Below, in pieces: positions 12,055 to 24,041 of a stretch of 64,000 nucleotides of DNA. Under the pieces are notes generated by a model that saw nothing but the letters and a program-made list of their open reading frames with translations, ran no database searches and was not told the origin of the DNA. The position numbers were made by a program, and so were the translations under genes. Position 1 is the stretch's first letter. Each line of letters opens with the position of its first letter. The stretch lies in NCBI GenBank assembly GCA_013420905.1, contig JAAXNY010000004.1, positions 1,426,001 to 1,490,000 of the forward strand, read 5' to 3'. Origin of the DNA: Collybia mongolica (lineage: Eukaryota; Basidiomycota; Agaricomycetes; Agaricales; Clitocybaceae).

Positions 12055-13871
12055 CTAATCAATCTTCGGCATTACATAGAAACTCCGTGGATATCTTACT
12101 TCCTCAAATTCAACGCTATCGCGCGTGTCTGATGTCAGACGCGCCGTTTCGTCAAGCTCGACATGATATCCTAATTCGTCATCGGTGATGATTGGATTAC
12201 CGTGCCCATCTAAAGGGACCGCTGATTCCATAGATTTACGATATTTGTGGTAGGTAAATAAGATGATTCCTGTGATGCAGATAATGTCAACCAACCCAGT
12301 CATCCTATGTTTATTTTAACCTCACATACCACATATGGTGATGGAGACTCCGGTGATATTGAGCGGCGTGAGTTGGTCTCCAAAGAACCAGGCCGAGATA
12401 GTGATGGTGGTAACTTCCTTAGCAATTCCAGCTATCGACATGGGTACGACGCCGGTTCGTTGAATTATACTACATTTATACTGTTAGGATGATGCAATGA
12501 AGCAATGTCAAGTATACGAACTAGAATTCACTCATGATCATGCAAAATGCCAATACTCCAGGCGCGGCTAGGAAGAAGGTGGTCTCCAAGGTTTTGTCGA
12601 AGGAGTTGAAGAATTCACTCCGGAAAACAGCCGACCATCTGTCGACTATTGCGCTGACTATGGCAAGTGTGAGCCCCATTGAAGGCGCTAGCCAATAGAT
12701 TGTAGCAGCTGGATTGTCTAGTCCCATCTTTCTGTTTTGTAAGAGAATTTGTGTAAGACTCCATCGGAGTCCTCCAAAGGCGCTTGCCGTGAGCACGAGT
12801 ATAAGGCCCTTCAAGACGAATTTTGTTTCCGTTGCGACCATGAGAAGGACCCCTGAGAATATTAAAAAGATGACGCCGACGAGGCGCCATGAGAATTTTT
12901 CTAGGCGTAGGAGGAAAGCAAAGAGCAAGACAAATATTAGGGATGACGATTTGCACATGGCTATAGCAGGGATTAGCCAGAGATTCATTGAATGGACATG
13001 CCTGCTCACTATAGAATGACAATGTTATAGTTTTTAGTGAAAGGTTGGACAACCCAATGTCCAGACCAGAAGCGATAGCAGTCGGAAACGCTTTCTTCCT
13101 GCATGTCCAAAAGTGTTAGCCGTTGGGTCGATATGGCTTGATAGGACGCAAAGGAAGCGCGCGCCAAAAAAAAAAAAAAAAAGAAAGAAAAAAAAAACTG
13201 AAAAGGGGGAGCCGCCATGGGTATTGGTGCTCCAAACAGGGGCCTTATCAGGACCTATGGGGCGTCGGGAATGGCTACTTTACATCGCCGCATAGCCTGT
13301 TCAAGACGAAACCAACGTTCTATCATTCAGTCCTTACACCGCCCCGACGATGCATGTTTCTAGATCGGCTCCATAGTTTCGTCCATGACAGGCAAAAATG
13401 AGGAGGACTCACGCATAATCCCCTCGCGAGGGACTGTTATCTGGCTTAAACCGTTTCGGCCAGATGACGCGCATCGCAGCAGCGAGTATGAACTGGATAA
13501 ACATGTGGATTGTTGTCACAAATAGTGGGTATGGAAAGCCAAAATGCTCTGGTGAGAACATCCATTTGTTATACACAGAGAGTATAGTGGCAAAAAAGAA
13601 CCTATAGGGAATGCAGAGTGAATTCACGAAATACTGGGCGTATGCCCACAAGGTACTCGGGTGATGCTACAGACCATGACGCAATAAAAAGGGTGTTTAT
13701 GGTTGCATTCCTCCACCAAAGCCGTTTTCGTTCTGCAAGTGAGGCCAGGTGAACACCCTGATCTCCCAGTTCGTCTGGTATATCGTCCACATCGTATGTA
13801 AAGGATTGGCGTGTCTCGGAGGGGCGCAATGGCTCGTGCAGCGAATATTCATCGATACCTGGTCGTGTCAT
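12055..13871 (-). CDS. SLC35C2-like nucleotide-sugar / triose-phosphate translocator family transporter
   Basis: Six exons (13675-13871, 13413-13601, 13010-13098, 12522-12960, 12330-12469, 12055-12269) sum to 1269 nt, or 422 residues. After an acidic cytosolic N-terminus come about ten membrane segments, including FFFATILSVYNKWMFS, LDIGLSNLSLKTITLSFYT, CKSSSLIFVLLFAF, LKGLILVLTASAFGGLRW, QRTGVVPMSIAGIAKEVTT, AWFFGDQLTPLNITGV and IILFTYHKYRKS. These are hallmarks of the TPT/EamA superfamily; the LSNLSLKTITLSFYT and YHKYRKS blocks match human SLC35C2 and yeast Ymd8. Family members exchange nucleotide sugars or related substrates across Golgi or ER membranes. The exact substrate cannot be read from sequence. 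Intron 13099-13412 (314 bp) is unusually long and contains a purine tract rich in A (13164-13200). Confidence 0.9.
13164..13208. repeat. A-rich low-complexity tract inside an intron
   Basis: This is a run of about 17 A followed by GAAAG and more A. It lies within intron 2 of the SLC35-like gene, where it reads as a T-rich tract on the coding strand. Confidence 0.8.
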
Positions 13872-14388
13872 GATGAAGAAGACATGTCACGCTCTGGCGG
13901 TCACATCCTGTTTCCAAAATAGGGTTTGCCTTGTGTCGACTTCATCAGGCTTGATGTCCACCGCTCTGACCCTTATTTTAATCTATTATCTATGTGGTGA
14001 ATTCCAGTTTCAGCGAGGGCGTAAGGGCCAAGAGGTCCTCGGGAAGGCGCAGATAAGCAATTTCAGATTATGAAACCTCAGTTATGCTCGACAAAGATAG
14101 AACAAGATCGAACTACCAGCTTTATGTATTACGCGTATTCCACCAGGGCCCTTTGCGCCCCGCACTCGGCGGGACCCACATTCTATCCGTATTCGACATT
14201 CCGCATACCAAAGATCCCATATTCTCATCGCTTTGCACTTGAAGGTCAGGGAAGTTTATCCTCGTTACCCAACACCGAACGTAGATGCCGCAAGCCGAGC
14301 CACCGAAAGGTCCGCGGAAAGCAGTGAGACACAAGCCTGTCAGGGGGCGCCGTTCAATGCATGAGCCTGATCTTGCAGTTCAGGTAAC
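13872..14388. other. promoter side of the transporter gene / 3' flank of MED31
   Basis: I see no exon here. Two overlapping open frames at 14070-14334 have no family resemblance. Confidence 0.4.
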
Positions 14389-14893
14389 TCAGGCCCAGAT
14401 TTTCCCGCGTTTAAATGAGATGCCTCGCGCCTGAATGCCGACAGTTAGGACGAATACAAAATGATCCAACGAAAAGGCCAACCAGGTTCGCCAATGATCG
14501 AATTGTTTCTGATGAAGATATTCTCGGAAAAACTCATCTTTCTTCATCTCGGACCGAAACTGGGCGTGTTGAAGCAAATCAAGATGGTGAAGAGCGTGTG
14601 GATAGCTGCGCAACGGCCGGATTGTCCATGAAAATGACTTGAGCGGAGTAAATAACGGAATCTGACTGTATGAACCGCGCGTAATCCTTCTCTTTAAAGT
14701 ATAGGAGGTAGTTCAGAAAGTTTATGAAAGCTGGTTGTTCCAAGATATTTTGCTGAGCAAGAGAGTGCAAATAGAATGGGTTGGCCAGGGACTGTACAAA
14801 TTCCAGTTCTAGTTCGAATCGGGCCCGATTGGCTACCTTGGGATCAGAGCTGGGCGTTGGAGGCACATCCTGCTGCGAGGAATTGCCACTCAT
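14389..14893 (-). CDS. MED31: Mediator complex subunit 31 (Soh1)
   Basis: Two exons (14667-14893 and 14389-14605, intron 14606-14666) give 147 residues. The Med31 core is unmistakable: [20 protein letters not shown], then [38 protein letters not shown] and [11 protein letters not shown]. Med31 is a small helical subunit at the head-middle hinge of Mediator, which links activators to RNA polymerase II in the nucleus. The length is close to fungal orthologues. The roughly 30 residues after HWRTW are not conserved and read to the first stop, so the C-terminus is the weakest part of the model. The gene is divergent from the UCHL5-type gene and shares a 172 bp promoter with it. Confidence 0.95.
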
Positions 14894-15065
14894 AGTTGGT
14901 GGATTGGAGCAAGCTTGTTTTGGTGCCTCTCACGCAATAAAAACATCACGTGGGCACGTATACGCGTCCACTCGTACCTTTCAACTTGAAATTGTCACAG
15001 CACTGGGACAAAATTCTGAAGCACACTCCCGCAGCAACTTTACCTATTAGGGCTATCTATCCATA
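14894..15065. promoter_or_regulatory. bidirectional promoter between MED31 and the UCHL5-type gene
   Basis: Only 172 bp separate the two start codons, so both genes must be driven from here. The stretch contains CACGTG at 14947-14952 and ACGCGT at 14962-14967. The first matches an E-box (CBF1/bHLH type) and the second matches an MluI cell-cycle box (MBF type). The sites are seen directly; the binding factors are inferred. Confidence 0.6.
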
Positions 15066-16256
15066 ATGTCAGGCGATGATGAAAACAGCGGATGGCAGTT
15101 AATGGAATCAGACCCCGGAGTTTTCACGTAGGGCCCGTCTCAAGACCGACTTGTATACAGTACTGATCATGTTATAGAGAGTTGCTTGAAACCTTAGGTA
15201 TTCCTCTAATAATCGATGACCTATACTCTCTCGATCCAGAATCCCTTGCTCTTTTGCAACCACTCCACGCCCTGATTTTTTTGTTCAAATGGATCCCAAC
15301 GACATCTACCGATATATCGTCCACATCATTGGGCGAATATGATCCAGACTTCCCTGGATTCTTTGCTCACCAGGTTGTTAACAACGCGTGTGCGACATTG
15401 GCGGTTCTCAACGCGCTTGGCAATATCCCATCCTTACCGACGGGGCCGCAGCTAGCAGAGCTTAATAGTTTTACCACGGGCATGGACCCCCAAACGCGCG
15501 GAATGGTCATTACAAGCGCTGATTGGTTACGGGAAGCTCACAACTCCCTCTCACCGCCAGGCGCGGTCTCTCTGGATGGTTTGGGACTTCCGCGGAAAAG
15601 TGAGGATGCGTATCATTTCGTAGTGTACCTGCCCATCATGGGTACTCTCTATGAGTTGGATGGACTGAAACCATATGCCGTGCGGCATGGACATTTTGAA
15701 CAACAAGGAGAGGGTTGGGTTAAAAAAGCACGGTCCGTGTTTACGTTATGGCCTGCACGGCAAATCTTTATTCTGCATCAGGGAGGTGATCGAAACTCGA
15801 ATTGGGACATACCCCGTTGGTGCCGTATGTTTGATCTCTGTCGACTAAACACTGGTATGCTGACACGCATGGAGTAGCTGGACTTCAGTCTTCTCGCACT
15901 TCGAGACGATCCTTTACCCGCTCTCCATCTGCAGTTACAGCAAGCACAAGGATCCGGAAATTCAGCCGAAGCGGCCGAGATTATGTCAACCATTTCTAAT
16001 GAGAACCTGAAACGGGACCGTTGGGCTGTGAGTATTCTATTATCCGTTTTTTCTCTTTGACTAATTAATTGATTTCACGACAATTTAGTTCGAGAATAGT
16101 CTCCGTCGACATAATCACGTCGGCCTTGTTCATGCCCTTCTCCTGGCACTCGCTAAGGGGGGGAAGCTATCACACGTGCAGGAACAGGCTAAGAAAACCA
16201 TGCAAGAACGAATCGAGAAGAAGAAGGCCAAAGGAGAAGATATGGATGAAGACTGA
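15066..16256 (+). CDS. ubiquitin carboxyl-terminal hydrolase of the UCHL5/UCH37 type
   Basis: Five exons (15066-15127, 15178-15732, 15782-15824, 15878-16027, 16089-16256) give 325 residues, close to human UCHL5 (329). The C12 peptidase domain opens with GWQLMESDPGVFTELLETLG. It carries the catalytic Cys in QVVNNACATLAVLNA, the catalytic His in DAYHFVVYLP and the Asp in LYELDGLKP, with the oxyanion Gln just before the Cys. The C-terminal part has the crossover and helical segment, and the ULD-like RRHNHVGLVHALLLAL that in UCHL5 binds proteasomal Rpn13. The tail is Lys-rich and then acidic. The enzyme cleaves ubiquitin chains, probably at the 19S proteasome or chromatin remodellers. The ATG at 15066 begins the conserved N-terminus. 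Confidence 0.95.
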
Positions 16257-18087
16257 ATCTGCCGCCGTCTATCTGAGTTCGACCGTCTGCGACATGTTAT
16301 TATTGAACGAGTATACATGACAATTACCTTCATTTGTCGGAATCCACAGATGCGACAAACATCCATCCACAATGTCTACGAGTACTAATTTGTCCATACT
16401 TCATTTTTTGCCCTAAATTCTACCCCGCTCTTGATCGCATCACTGCCAACAATGTACAGCTGACTATAATAATGCTATCGAGTCTCAACCGATGATGCCG
16501 TGTCCAGATCCAATATGACAAGTAATCATTGTCCCCATCATGTATACTGGCTCCGAGCTTAGAAGAATTGTATCTCACAACAAGCCACTACAAACTCCTG
16601 TAAACCGCTACGAGCCGCTACGGAATTAAGAAATGCGAAGGATCGGCCGATTCATAAAGGCGGTTCCCATTTTGGATCCCGTTGTGAGTGTAGTAGCGAC
16701 GCAGCGCCCCTGACCGTGTTTGAGCTCACTTTATATGACGAAGAAACGTGAATAGCACATGTAATCGTGGGTGAGCGCTCCTGGGCGCTCGCACCACCCC
16801 CCAACGCTCTGGCATTTGAATCTCTGATGGCCATTGAAATCTAGAGCTCCATGGAAAACCCGTGATCCTCAATTGGTGTTCGCTAAGCTTCGTGCATCCC
16901 TTCATCCTGGCACGACCTATCTATCAACGATTTGATGCTGATGAGTTTCCACTCGTCAGATTCAGAGTCAGATTCCGTATTGAGTGGAAGAGATGCTCAC
17001 TTGATAGATCTCTGTATTGTGAGGCCTTGAATGTCTATGTATGTTATGCTCTCTTCACTTCTGTTCATAGTTGTTTAAATGTTAGCAAAATAGGCAGAGA
17101 CGGCACGGGGTTCCCAACCGCCGGCTCAGTAGTCTTGTAAACCGACCCTACAAAATGACAGTTGTTCTCGGCTAGTATCTAAACGTATTTTGCCAATATT
17201 GAATTCGAATGCCTATAAAGTAAGCCAGCCACACTCCTCGACCCTGTCTGTACTGTTCTGGGTGTAAGTTACCATTTACGCTTACTTGACTTTCGGCGGT
17301 ATTGTTGAGTAACATGGGTGTCATTCCCTGTCTGTTTAGCGTCTTGTGAACCGTGCAGCAAGCAAGCCGAAGCGTATTACTGCTCGTCACAATCAAGATC
17401 GACTTATGCAGAAACAAGGGTCGCGACGATATGTGAATCGGCATCTCCATTAGTGTCCATCCACCTTCAACAAAGTATACTGGTGCCCCAATATTGTTCT
17501 CTCTTTGATACCTAAAAAAATCTACGTTTCAGCTACGCGAAAAGTCGCATTGCGGTCCAAGCTAATTTGATGCTAAACATTCAGAAAGCGAAATGCCGCT
17601 CATCATATGGAATACTAGACTAGACCAAATCAAGGCAGTATACACACTTGCACAGTGGGATTGCTGGTGAGACTGTAACAACGCAACGTCCTTTTTGATA
17701 GACCATACCTAGGCGTTACGAAATGCAAATTCCGCCGTCGATTCCCACAGATGCCGAATATGATTCGATCCAGCCTAATCTGAGTCTCGAAGTGCATTTT
17801 TTGCTACCAAAATGTCAAGCTCCAGTTCTATCCATGAGATCGGCTTTCCAAGCCGCCCTTCTAGATGGTTCAACCGTAGTAGTATCATACTGACGAGAAG
17901 GAGCTGATATAGTGAGAGTGAAATCGGGGGGCTCTGAAATGCACTCTCTCACACTGGGGTGCTACTAGGGTAGAGGGAACTTTAGCAGTCCTAGTAGTCG
18001 AGGAGATGTTAGCAGCCTCGTTAGTGAGGGTTTCGTCGATTGCGCCGTATTACCTTCTGAAATTTGAGTTCAGGTCATGAGTGGTAA
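16257..18087. other. gene-poor interval
   Basis: Several open frames of 60-92 codons occur on both strands (for example 16862-17140 plus and 17172-17450 minus). None shows a domain or a consistent splice model. Nothing further is supportable. Confidence 0.4.
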
Positions 18088-18312
18088 TTATAATAAGCCA
18101 CCAAGTTTTTCGACAACCGATGAATTGATGGACTGTCCTGTTACCAATGGTAGTGGTTCCAGGGATGGTTGGGCATGATACGCCTTAGGAGGCAAGGTAA
18201 TCTGCTGAGCATGTAACCCAAATCGGCGCTGCAGCTCTGGATCTTGATAAACTTTATGGCGGGAAATTTCCCAGCGAAAAAGGCATATAACTACGAAAAG
18301 GAAGCAAACCAT
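18088..18312 (-). CDS. possible 3' exon of a single-span membrane protein (hypothetical)
   Basis: This open frame starts with a hydrophobic segment (VCFLFVVICLFRW). A soluble tail follows with DPELQRRFGLHAQQITLPP and ends VVEKLGGLL. That layout is common for C-terminal exons of fungal type I membrane proteins. Upstream minus-strand frames at 18584-19011 could be earlier exons, but I could not connect them in frame. The call rests on composition only, and a chance frame is possible. Confidence 0.25.
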   Translation of the reverse strand: MVCFLFVVICLFRWEISRHKVYQDPELQRRFGLHAQQITLPPKAYHAQPSLEPLPLVTGQSINSSVVEKLGGLL

Positions 18313-19703
18313 GGCCGCAGCGAGACAACGACTACGATCATGGATGCTGTCATGCCGGTCCCAGGGTCTTTAAATGGACTCGAACGCGATGTGAGGCTGA
18401 TAGACGCTGAGGTAATCCTGGCTGACTCCTTTGTCTTCAAGGATGTGGGACGTGGGAAAAACTGGCTTCGTTGGTACGAGCCTGACTTGCGCCATACGAA
18501 TCCCGTAGACCGCCGGAACGAACGCGGGAGTTCTCTAGGAAAGTAGGAACTCGGTGTCTAGATTTGCGTTTGCGGATTGTGGGTCATGGAATGACAGGAA
18601 GGATGACCGGGATGGGCCCAGGCAGAGAACCTGTACGCAGTAAACTGAATGTCACAGTAAGTACATGAAAAACATAATACAACCCTCGCCAGGTGCTCGT
18701 GATACGTGTGGTCTTGCGGTGGTTACACGTGATCAAAGATCCCGTGGACACGCAGGTTTGAAGGCTGGACTGGGTATCAGCTTGAGAAATGGCTGCATGC
18801 ATATCTCGCTTAATAACGCCATTTGTTTAATACGACTAGGCCCATGCATACGCATAGTGTACCTACCAGGCGAGCATCCACCTCTCCTCCATGCTCGTGG
18901 AATTCCAGAAGGTGTCCCTTTGATCCAACATACCCGTACCTTGCTGTCCCGAACTCGAATCTTGTTGAAGCGGACATGGAAAACTGAATACTCATTAGCC
19001 TGATACTTCATTCACACAGTGAGGTTCAAAAGGACCGGGGAGCGGACTGGTGCTGGTATACATATCCATATATCTAGTTGTGGTAGTTGTGGAGGGGTTG
19101 GTGGCGGTTGTGTGTCAAAAAATGAAACCTTGCTGGAAGCCTCGATTCAAACCGGAGGGAAACGGCACGGTGAGTTAAATCGCCAAGTTATATAACCACT
19201 CTACGCCCGATCCAGCCTATCGATAGTGGTCGACTTTGATCGACAGGTGGTTGAAGGCTCAAAACGGTTTTGAAGGCGAATCATCTTTGAGGGAGCTTCG
19301 GAAACCGACCTAGTAGCCAATTGAATTCGGTGGAAAGTGGGAGACATGTCAAGGAAAATGCCAAATATTGTCAAGTTCGTGTGTCTGACTGCCAAGTTTA
19401 CTAAAATCCGACTGGCTTTAACTAAGTAGGTTCCCTTGTGATCGTTCTCCTCAAGCGCACTGATATCGATCATCCAAATTTGCAACCTCAGGATCGGATT
19501 TGAACGGCTGTTAATCAAGGTCCGAGGGGCAACAAGCGTCAAAGGCATATGATTCGCTGTTGACCACAAGAAAAACCGTGATGATGATGCTGTCTTCTTT
19601 TGATGCGGTTGCCCTGGTTTGCAAAAAGCGACGGATGTCTTAGGGGTTATTTTGATTCTTGGTTTAATTGGGTGAAGGGGGGCACCATCTATCGCTCAAC
19701 ATC
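18313..19703. other. gene-poor interval upstream of the first G-alpha gene
   Basis: It contains scattered short frames only. Those at 18733-19011 minus may belong to the hypothetical gene at 18088-18312. The last 100 bases should hold the G-alpha promoter. Confidence 0.35.
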
Positions 19704-21691
19704 ATGAAGATATCCTACGACCTCTCGGATCCCCTAACCTTGGCCATGGCCCCACCTACGAACGAAACTCCAGAGGAACGCCTCGTAAGGGAGGAAAAGG
19801 AGGAGCGCGCACTTGAGGTCAGCAGGAGAATCGATGCCGAGATTAAGGCAGCGAAAATCGCAATGAAGAAAAAGAGGAAGACAATCAAGGTGCTGGTACT
19901 CGGGCAAAGTCTGAGCGGTATGTTACAACCCTGTGCTTCTGTATCCCCTATTTGACCGTGACCAACCTCAGGGAAATCAACGACAATCAAAAGTGAGTAA
20001 AATTCAGGCTACAGTATCGTTTGCGTTCCTGACCTTATTGCAGACTTTCAAATGACGTACGCACAGAAATCATGGGCCGAGGAGCGTGCTTCTTGGAGAG
20101 CCGTGGTGCTATTGAACCTCGTTCGCTCAGTCAATGCCATTGTTGATATCGTCATGGAGGAAGTCGATATTGCAAATGGGAACTATACCGGTGACGAAGA
20201 AGCTTCCTATGGAGGACCATCAACGACCATCTCTCTGACAGAAGAGCATAAGAGCATATCACTCAGACTGGCTCCCCTTCGGCAAATAGAGAAGGATTTA
20301 AGGTCCCTCCTTGGTTCAGGATCCTCGGAACCAGATGATAGACCTGAGAAGTATTCAAGCGGCCGACGTGAACCTAAATCAAGTTTCCATGAATTCGCTT
20401 TGCGTTCGTCTTCGGGCTGGAAGAGCGTTCTGGACCACATACGAAATCCTTCAGAAGGAAAGAACCAAGAACTACACCGGGTCGCGAGCCATGTTGTCGT
20501 CAGTTGTAAAGAGTACATAAGATGGCTTTGGAGCGATTCAATGGTTCAAAAAATTCTACGAAGGCGGCAAATCAGACTTGAAGATACCCCTGGATTGTAG
20601 GCCCAATTCGTTTTAGCCACCCAAAGCTACCTCAACGAAGTACTACTGATACACTTCCACTAGCTTTCTCAATGACATAGAACGGATTGTGTCCATAGAC
20701 TATGAACCATCAGACGAAGACGTAGTGCGCGCGCGGCTCCGTACTACTGGTGTCCAGGAGTACCACTTTACATTGGACCGAGGTGGGGCGAGTGCGTCAT
20801 TTTATCGTGGGTCGGAAGCTTACGAGCCGGGTATGCCTGTACCTACAGGCCCTTCTGCTGCTCTTGAGTGGTTAATGTATGATGTTGCTGGTGAGTTTAG
20901 GCCTCTTACTGATCAATGGCAGTGTGAATACTTTTGTGATCACCTTTAAAGGAACACGAACACAGGTCAGCCCTTTGCTCCCCGGTCCACTGGCCAAGCT
21001 GATAGTGCCAAAAGCGGGCAGCGTGGATCCCATATTTTAAGGACATAACAGCAATTATTTTCCTTGCTCCCTTGTCGGCATTTAATGAACGCCTCGTCGA
21101 AGACCCAGGTATAAACAGGCTTGACGACACGCTCGCACTGTGGAAAACGATTTGTGCAAGCGACCTTCTCAAATCGGTTCAAATAGTTTGTATTCCTACC
21201 GCTAGACTTCCCAGGGATGTTTTTTTTTATAACTTCTCCTGACAGATCCTATTTTTGAATAAAACTGATATCCTGAAGAGGAAAATAGACGCAGGCGTGC
21301 GAGTTCGCGACCACCTTTCTGAATATGGTGATAGGAAGAATGATTTTTTAACGGTATCATCTTGTAGGTTCCTACATCATCTCCTAATGCTCCACTTGAC
21401 ATGACATTTAGGGTTCCGTAAATACTTTGCCAAGATATACAAGGAAGTCAGCCCGCCAGGGCGTACCCTAAATGCCCACTTTACTTCCGTTGTCGTAAGG
21501 GCCTTTCGTCAGTGGAATATAATATTAGTTGACTACATTCATGCACAGGATACCAAAATGACTGCGCAGACGCTCGCTGCTGGTAACTATGTTCCCCTCC
21601 TGGGAATATGACTACATGAGTAATTTTCGCGGTTCCCACAGTGCAAGCCGTAATTCTCAGAAATGATATCGCAGACGCTGGGCTGCTATGA
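19704..21691 (+). CDS. atypical heterotrimeric G-protein alpha subunit
   Basis: Ten exons (19704-19917, 19972-19992, 20044-20596, 20664-20890, 20952-20965, 21006-21185, 21246-21363, 21412-21494, 21549-21582, 21642-21691) sum to 1494 nt, or 497 residues. This is longer than canonical G-alpha (about 355) because of a charged N-terminal helix and an enlarged helical domain. The P-loop reads GQSLSGKST. Switch I (VRARLRTTGV) keeps the Arg and Thr. Switch II reads DVAG instead of DVGG and lacks the catalytic Gln. G4 is LFLNKTD and G5 is HFTSV. The tail ends NDIADAGLL. The 21 nt exon after the P-loop and a 14 nt microexon in switch II are needed to keep the frame. It probably relays 7TM receptor signals at the membrane, with altered GTP hydrolysis inferred. 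There is no N-terminal MGC myristoylation motif, and ATG 19746 is an alternative start. Confidence 0.88.
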
Positions 21692-21868
21692 TCGTTGTTT
21701 GACGTCTCGTCGTTCATTTCAAATGAAAGTGCCAACGTTTTTTCCCATATATATTAATCCTATGTATCCGTAGATGACATTGCCTACATAAGAATCCAGA
21801 CTAAATAAATGCATCAGTATCCCTAATATGATACAAAAAATCGGGATATCTATCAGGTGGGGGTATAC

Positions 21869-24041
21869 TCAAAGTTCATTGTAAGTAAAGACGGGTAAAT
21901 CAGTTCTTCTCTTGTACAAGTCGAATACGGGGGTTGTCCTGGCATCTTGGAGTTCCTTCGCTACTTTCTCCGCTTTCTCAAAGACACGTAGTAGGTTGCC
22001 TCCTGTCAGGCCAGCAAGTTCATACTTACTCCATCCACGAGTATACAGTTCCGCAATCTAGTCCTTTAATTAGTGAATATCGACGTAGGTGAGAATAGTG
22101 ATTCACCAAGGCTGGGTATTTGGAGACATCTTCTAGTCCAACGGGCGTATCTCCGATGCCATCGAAATCGCTCCCGATTCCAACGCTGAGACAATGAAAT
22201 AGTCAATAAAGCGGAAACCATCGTCCAAGCAAGGCTTACTGGCGTTTTCCAGCCACCCTAGCGATATGATCGACGTGATCCGCCACTGCCTCTACGGTGG
22301 CATTTCCGAGAACCGCAACAAAGGATGGAGCGAAATTGACCTGTAGTGTCATTAGAACTACATTGCGATAATATTTAGTGTGCACACCATTACAACAGCG
22401 TCGATTTGATTTTTGCCTGTCCCGACCAGGCGTAGAACATTATCGGGGACATTCCTCGGGACGTCATGAACCGCCCTTGCTGATGAATGTGACCATATAA
22501 CTGGGGCTTTAGAGTACTTGAGCGCCTGCGTGGCCGTCGCGTCCGAGGTGTGGGAAAGGTCGACGAGGACGCCGAGGCGGTTCATTTCGTCGATAAGCGA
22601 ATAGCCCAGAGGACTGAAATTAATAACATGCGGTATGAATTGACACTGAAAACGCTCGGAATGCTATAACCAACCTTAAGCCTCCGTGTAGCGGGATCAT
22701 CCCGGGAAGAAAACCACAGGAGTCGGCAAAAGCGTTATGACACACATGTGTGAGCGTCACGTAACGCACACCAAGTGAGTAGTATTGACGAAGGACGGCG
22801 ATGGAATTGCCCAATTGATGGCCACTATGTAAGTCAAGCTCGGATTCCAGGAAATAATTTATGCACGTACCCTTCAACGCCTAGCAAGCTGGCTATTTTT
22901 CCTTTTGTTACAGCAGCTTTGATATCTTCAGATCCAAGAGCGAGTTGGAATGTCTGTAATTTGATTGGTCAGGGAGGTGAAATAAATACTAGTATCGAAC
23001 CATTACCTCGGGATATTTCTCGATCAAAAGTTTGGATACGTCAATTTGTTCCAAAGTGTCTCTTTTTCGCATGGGCGTGAAATTGTGTGAATGCAGTAAG
23101 GTGGTTCTAACGCACCTAACGCGCCAGGAAGCATCCAGGAAATCCACTCCTTCAACTTCGGGATTCGCACATTCAGCATAAACCGACCTAAAGCGAGGTC
23201 GGGGTCCTGCCCATACATATCGTGAGAATACTGACCAGAAGAATCCCCCAACTTTCCCCTTTCTCAGTCGTGGGATGTCGACATGCGCTGGCATTAGGGA
23301 TTCAAGGTCGACAGAAGAAGCATTGTTGGCGTATTTCAAGCGGATAAGGTACGGGAGATCTAGGTTTTGGCTTGAGTTATAACGAATTTTTAACATTCAT
23401 ACGTTCACACCAATATGACCGTCCTGTGAGTGCAAGGGTGTGAGGAATACAACTGGACGGGTAGGGAAATCAACACGTACTAGAACGGGGGCTTGATTGA
23501 GGATCGCAAGTGCCGCCAATGTAGGGTCTTTGGGTAAGAGACCCAGCCACGGGTAAAACGAGTTCAGCAGTGAATTCTGGAAGAGCATCACCACCACCAG
23601 TGCGGCTACAAAGAGCACTGTCAACACCCCCCAAATCACAGCCCTTAACTTCATGTTTTCCACTTTTGTGGGTGCAAACCCCGAACGCTCCCAATTTGAT
23701 GCTCTATCTTCGGTATGTGTGCCATTGGTGTGGTTCCCTGGTAGGAGTGGTGACGACTCATTGTTTGCCCGGGTCCCGTTCGTGGTGGTCGAGGTCGCCA
23801 TATTGCCAAGTGGTGAAAAAAAGGCTTGTGCGAGACGAAGGATTCCTGTGGTGCCTACTTTGCGAGCTGAGTCTCGAGTACTTCTGCTCGCTCCGGATCC
23901 TGAGGCGGCGGGCTGTCGGCCCGAGTCTGATGAACTTGATGAACTTGAGCTTCCTGAACTTGTTGAGCTTTTTGAGCTTTTTGAACTGTCTGAGCTCTTG
24001 CTTGAGTTCCTGGAGAGGCCCATTCTTGGGAACGAGGGCAT
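21869..24041 (-). CDS. membrane dipeptidase (peptidase family M19) with N-terminal transmembrane anchor
   Basis: The start is ATG 24039-24041 and the stop is TGA 21869-21871. Exon 1 (23481-24041) encodes a Ser-rich cytosolic region and a membrane anchor near residues 130-155 ([12 protein letters not shown]). The M19 metallohydrolase core follows. The first zinc motif DGHID is built from a 13 nt microexon (23411-23423) plus the next exon. Downstream are [28 protein letters not shown] with [69 protein letters not shown] and [10 protein letters not shown]. These supply the His, Asp and Glu ligands of the binuclear zinc site. The enzyme hydrolyses dipeptides, and in some members beta-lactams, probably outside the cell or in the vacuole lumen. 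There are about a dozen exons, and not every boundary was fixed. Confidence 0.92.

Noticed and set aside
13113..13401. Lys-rich plus-strand frames
   Set aside because: Encoded by the A-rich tract inside an intron of the SLC35-like gene.
14800..14830. GTTCGAATC, resembling a tRNA T-arm
   Set aside because: It lies inside the MED31 coding exon, with no tRNA stem structure around it.
18244..18546. 100-codon plus-strand frame ending RRNERGSSLGK
   Set aside because: Overlaps a better minus-strand membrane frame and shows no domain.
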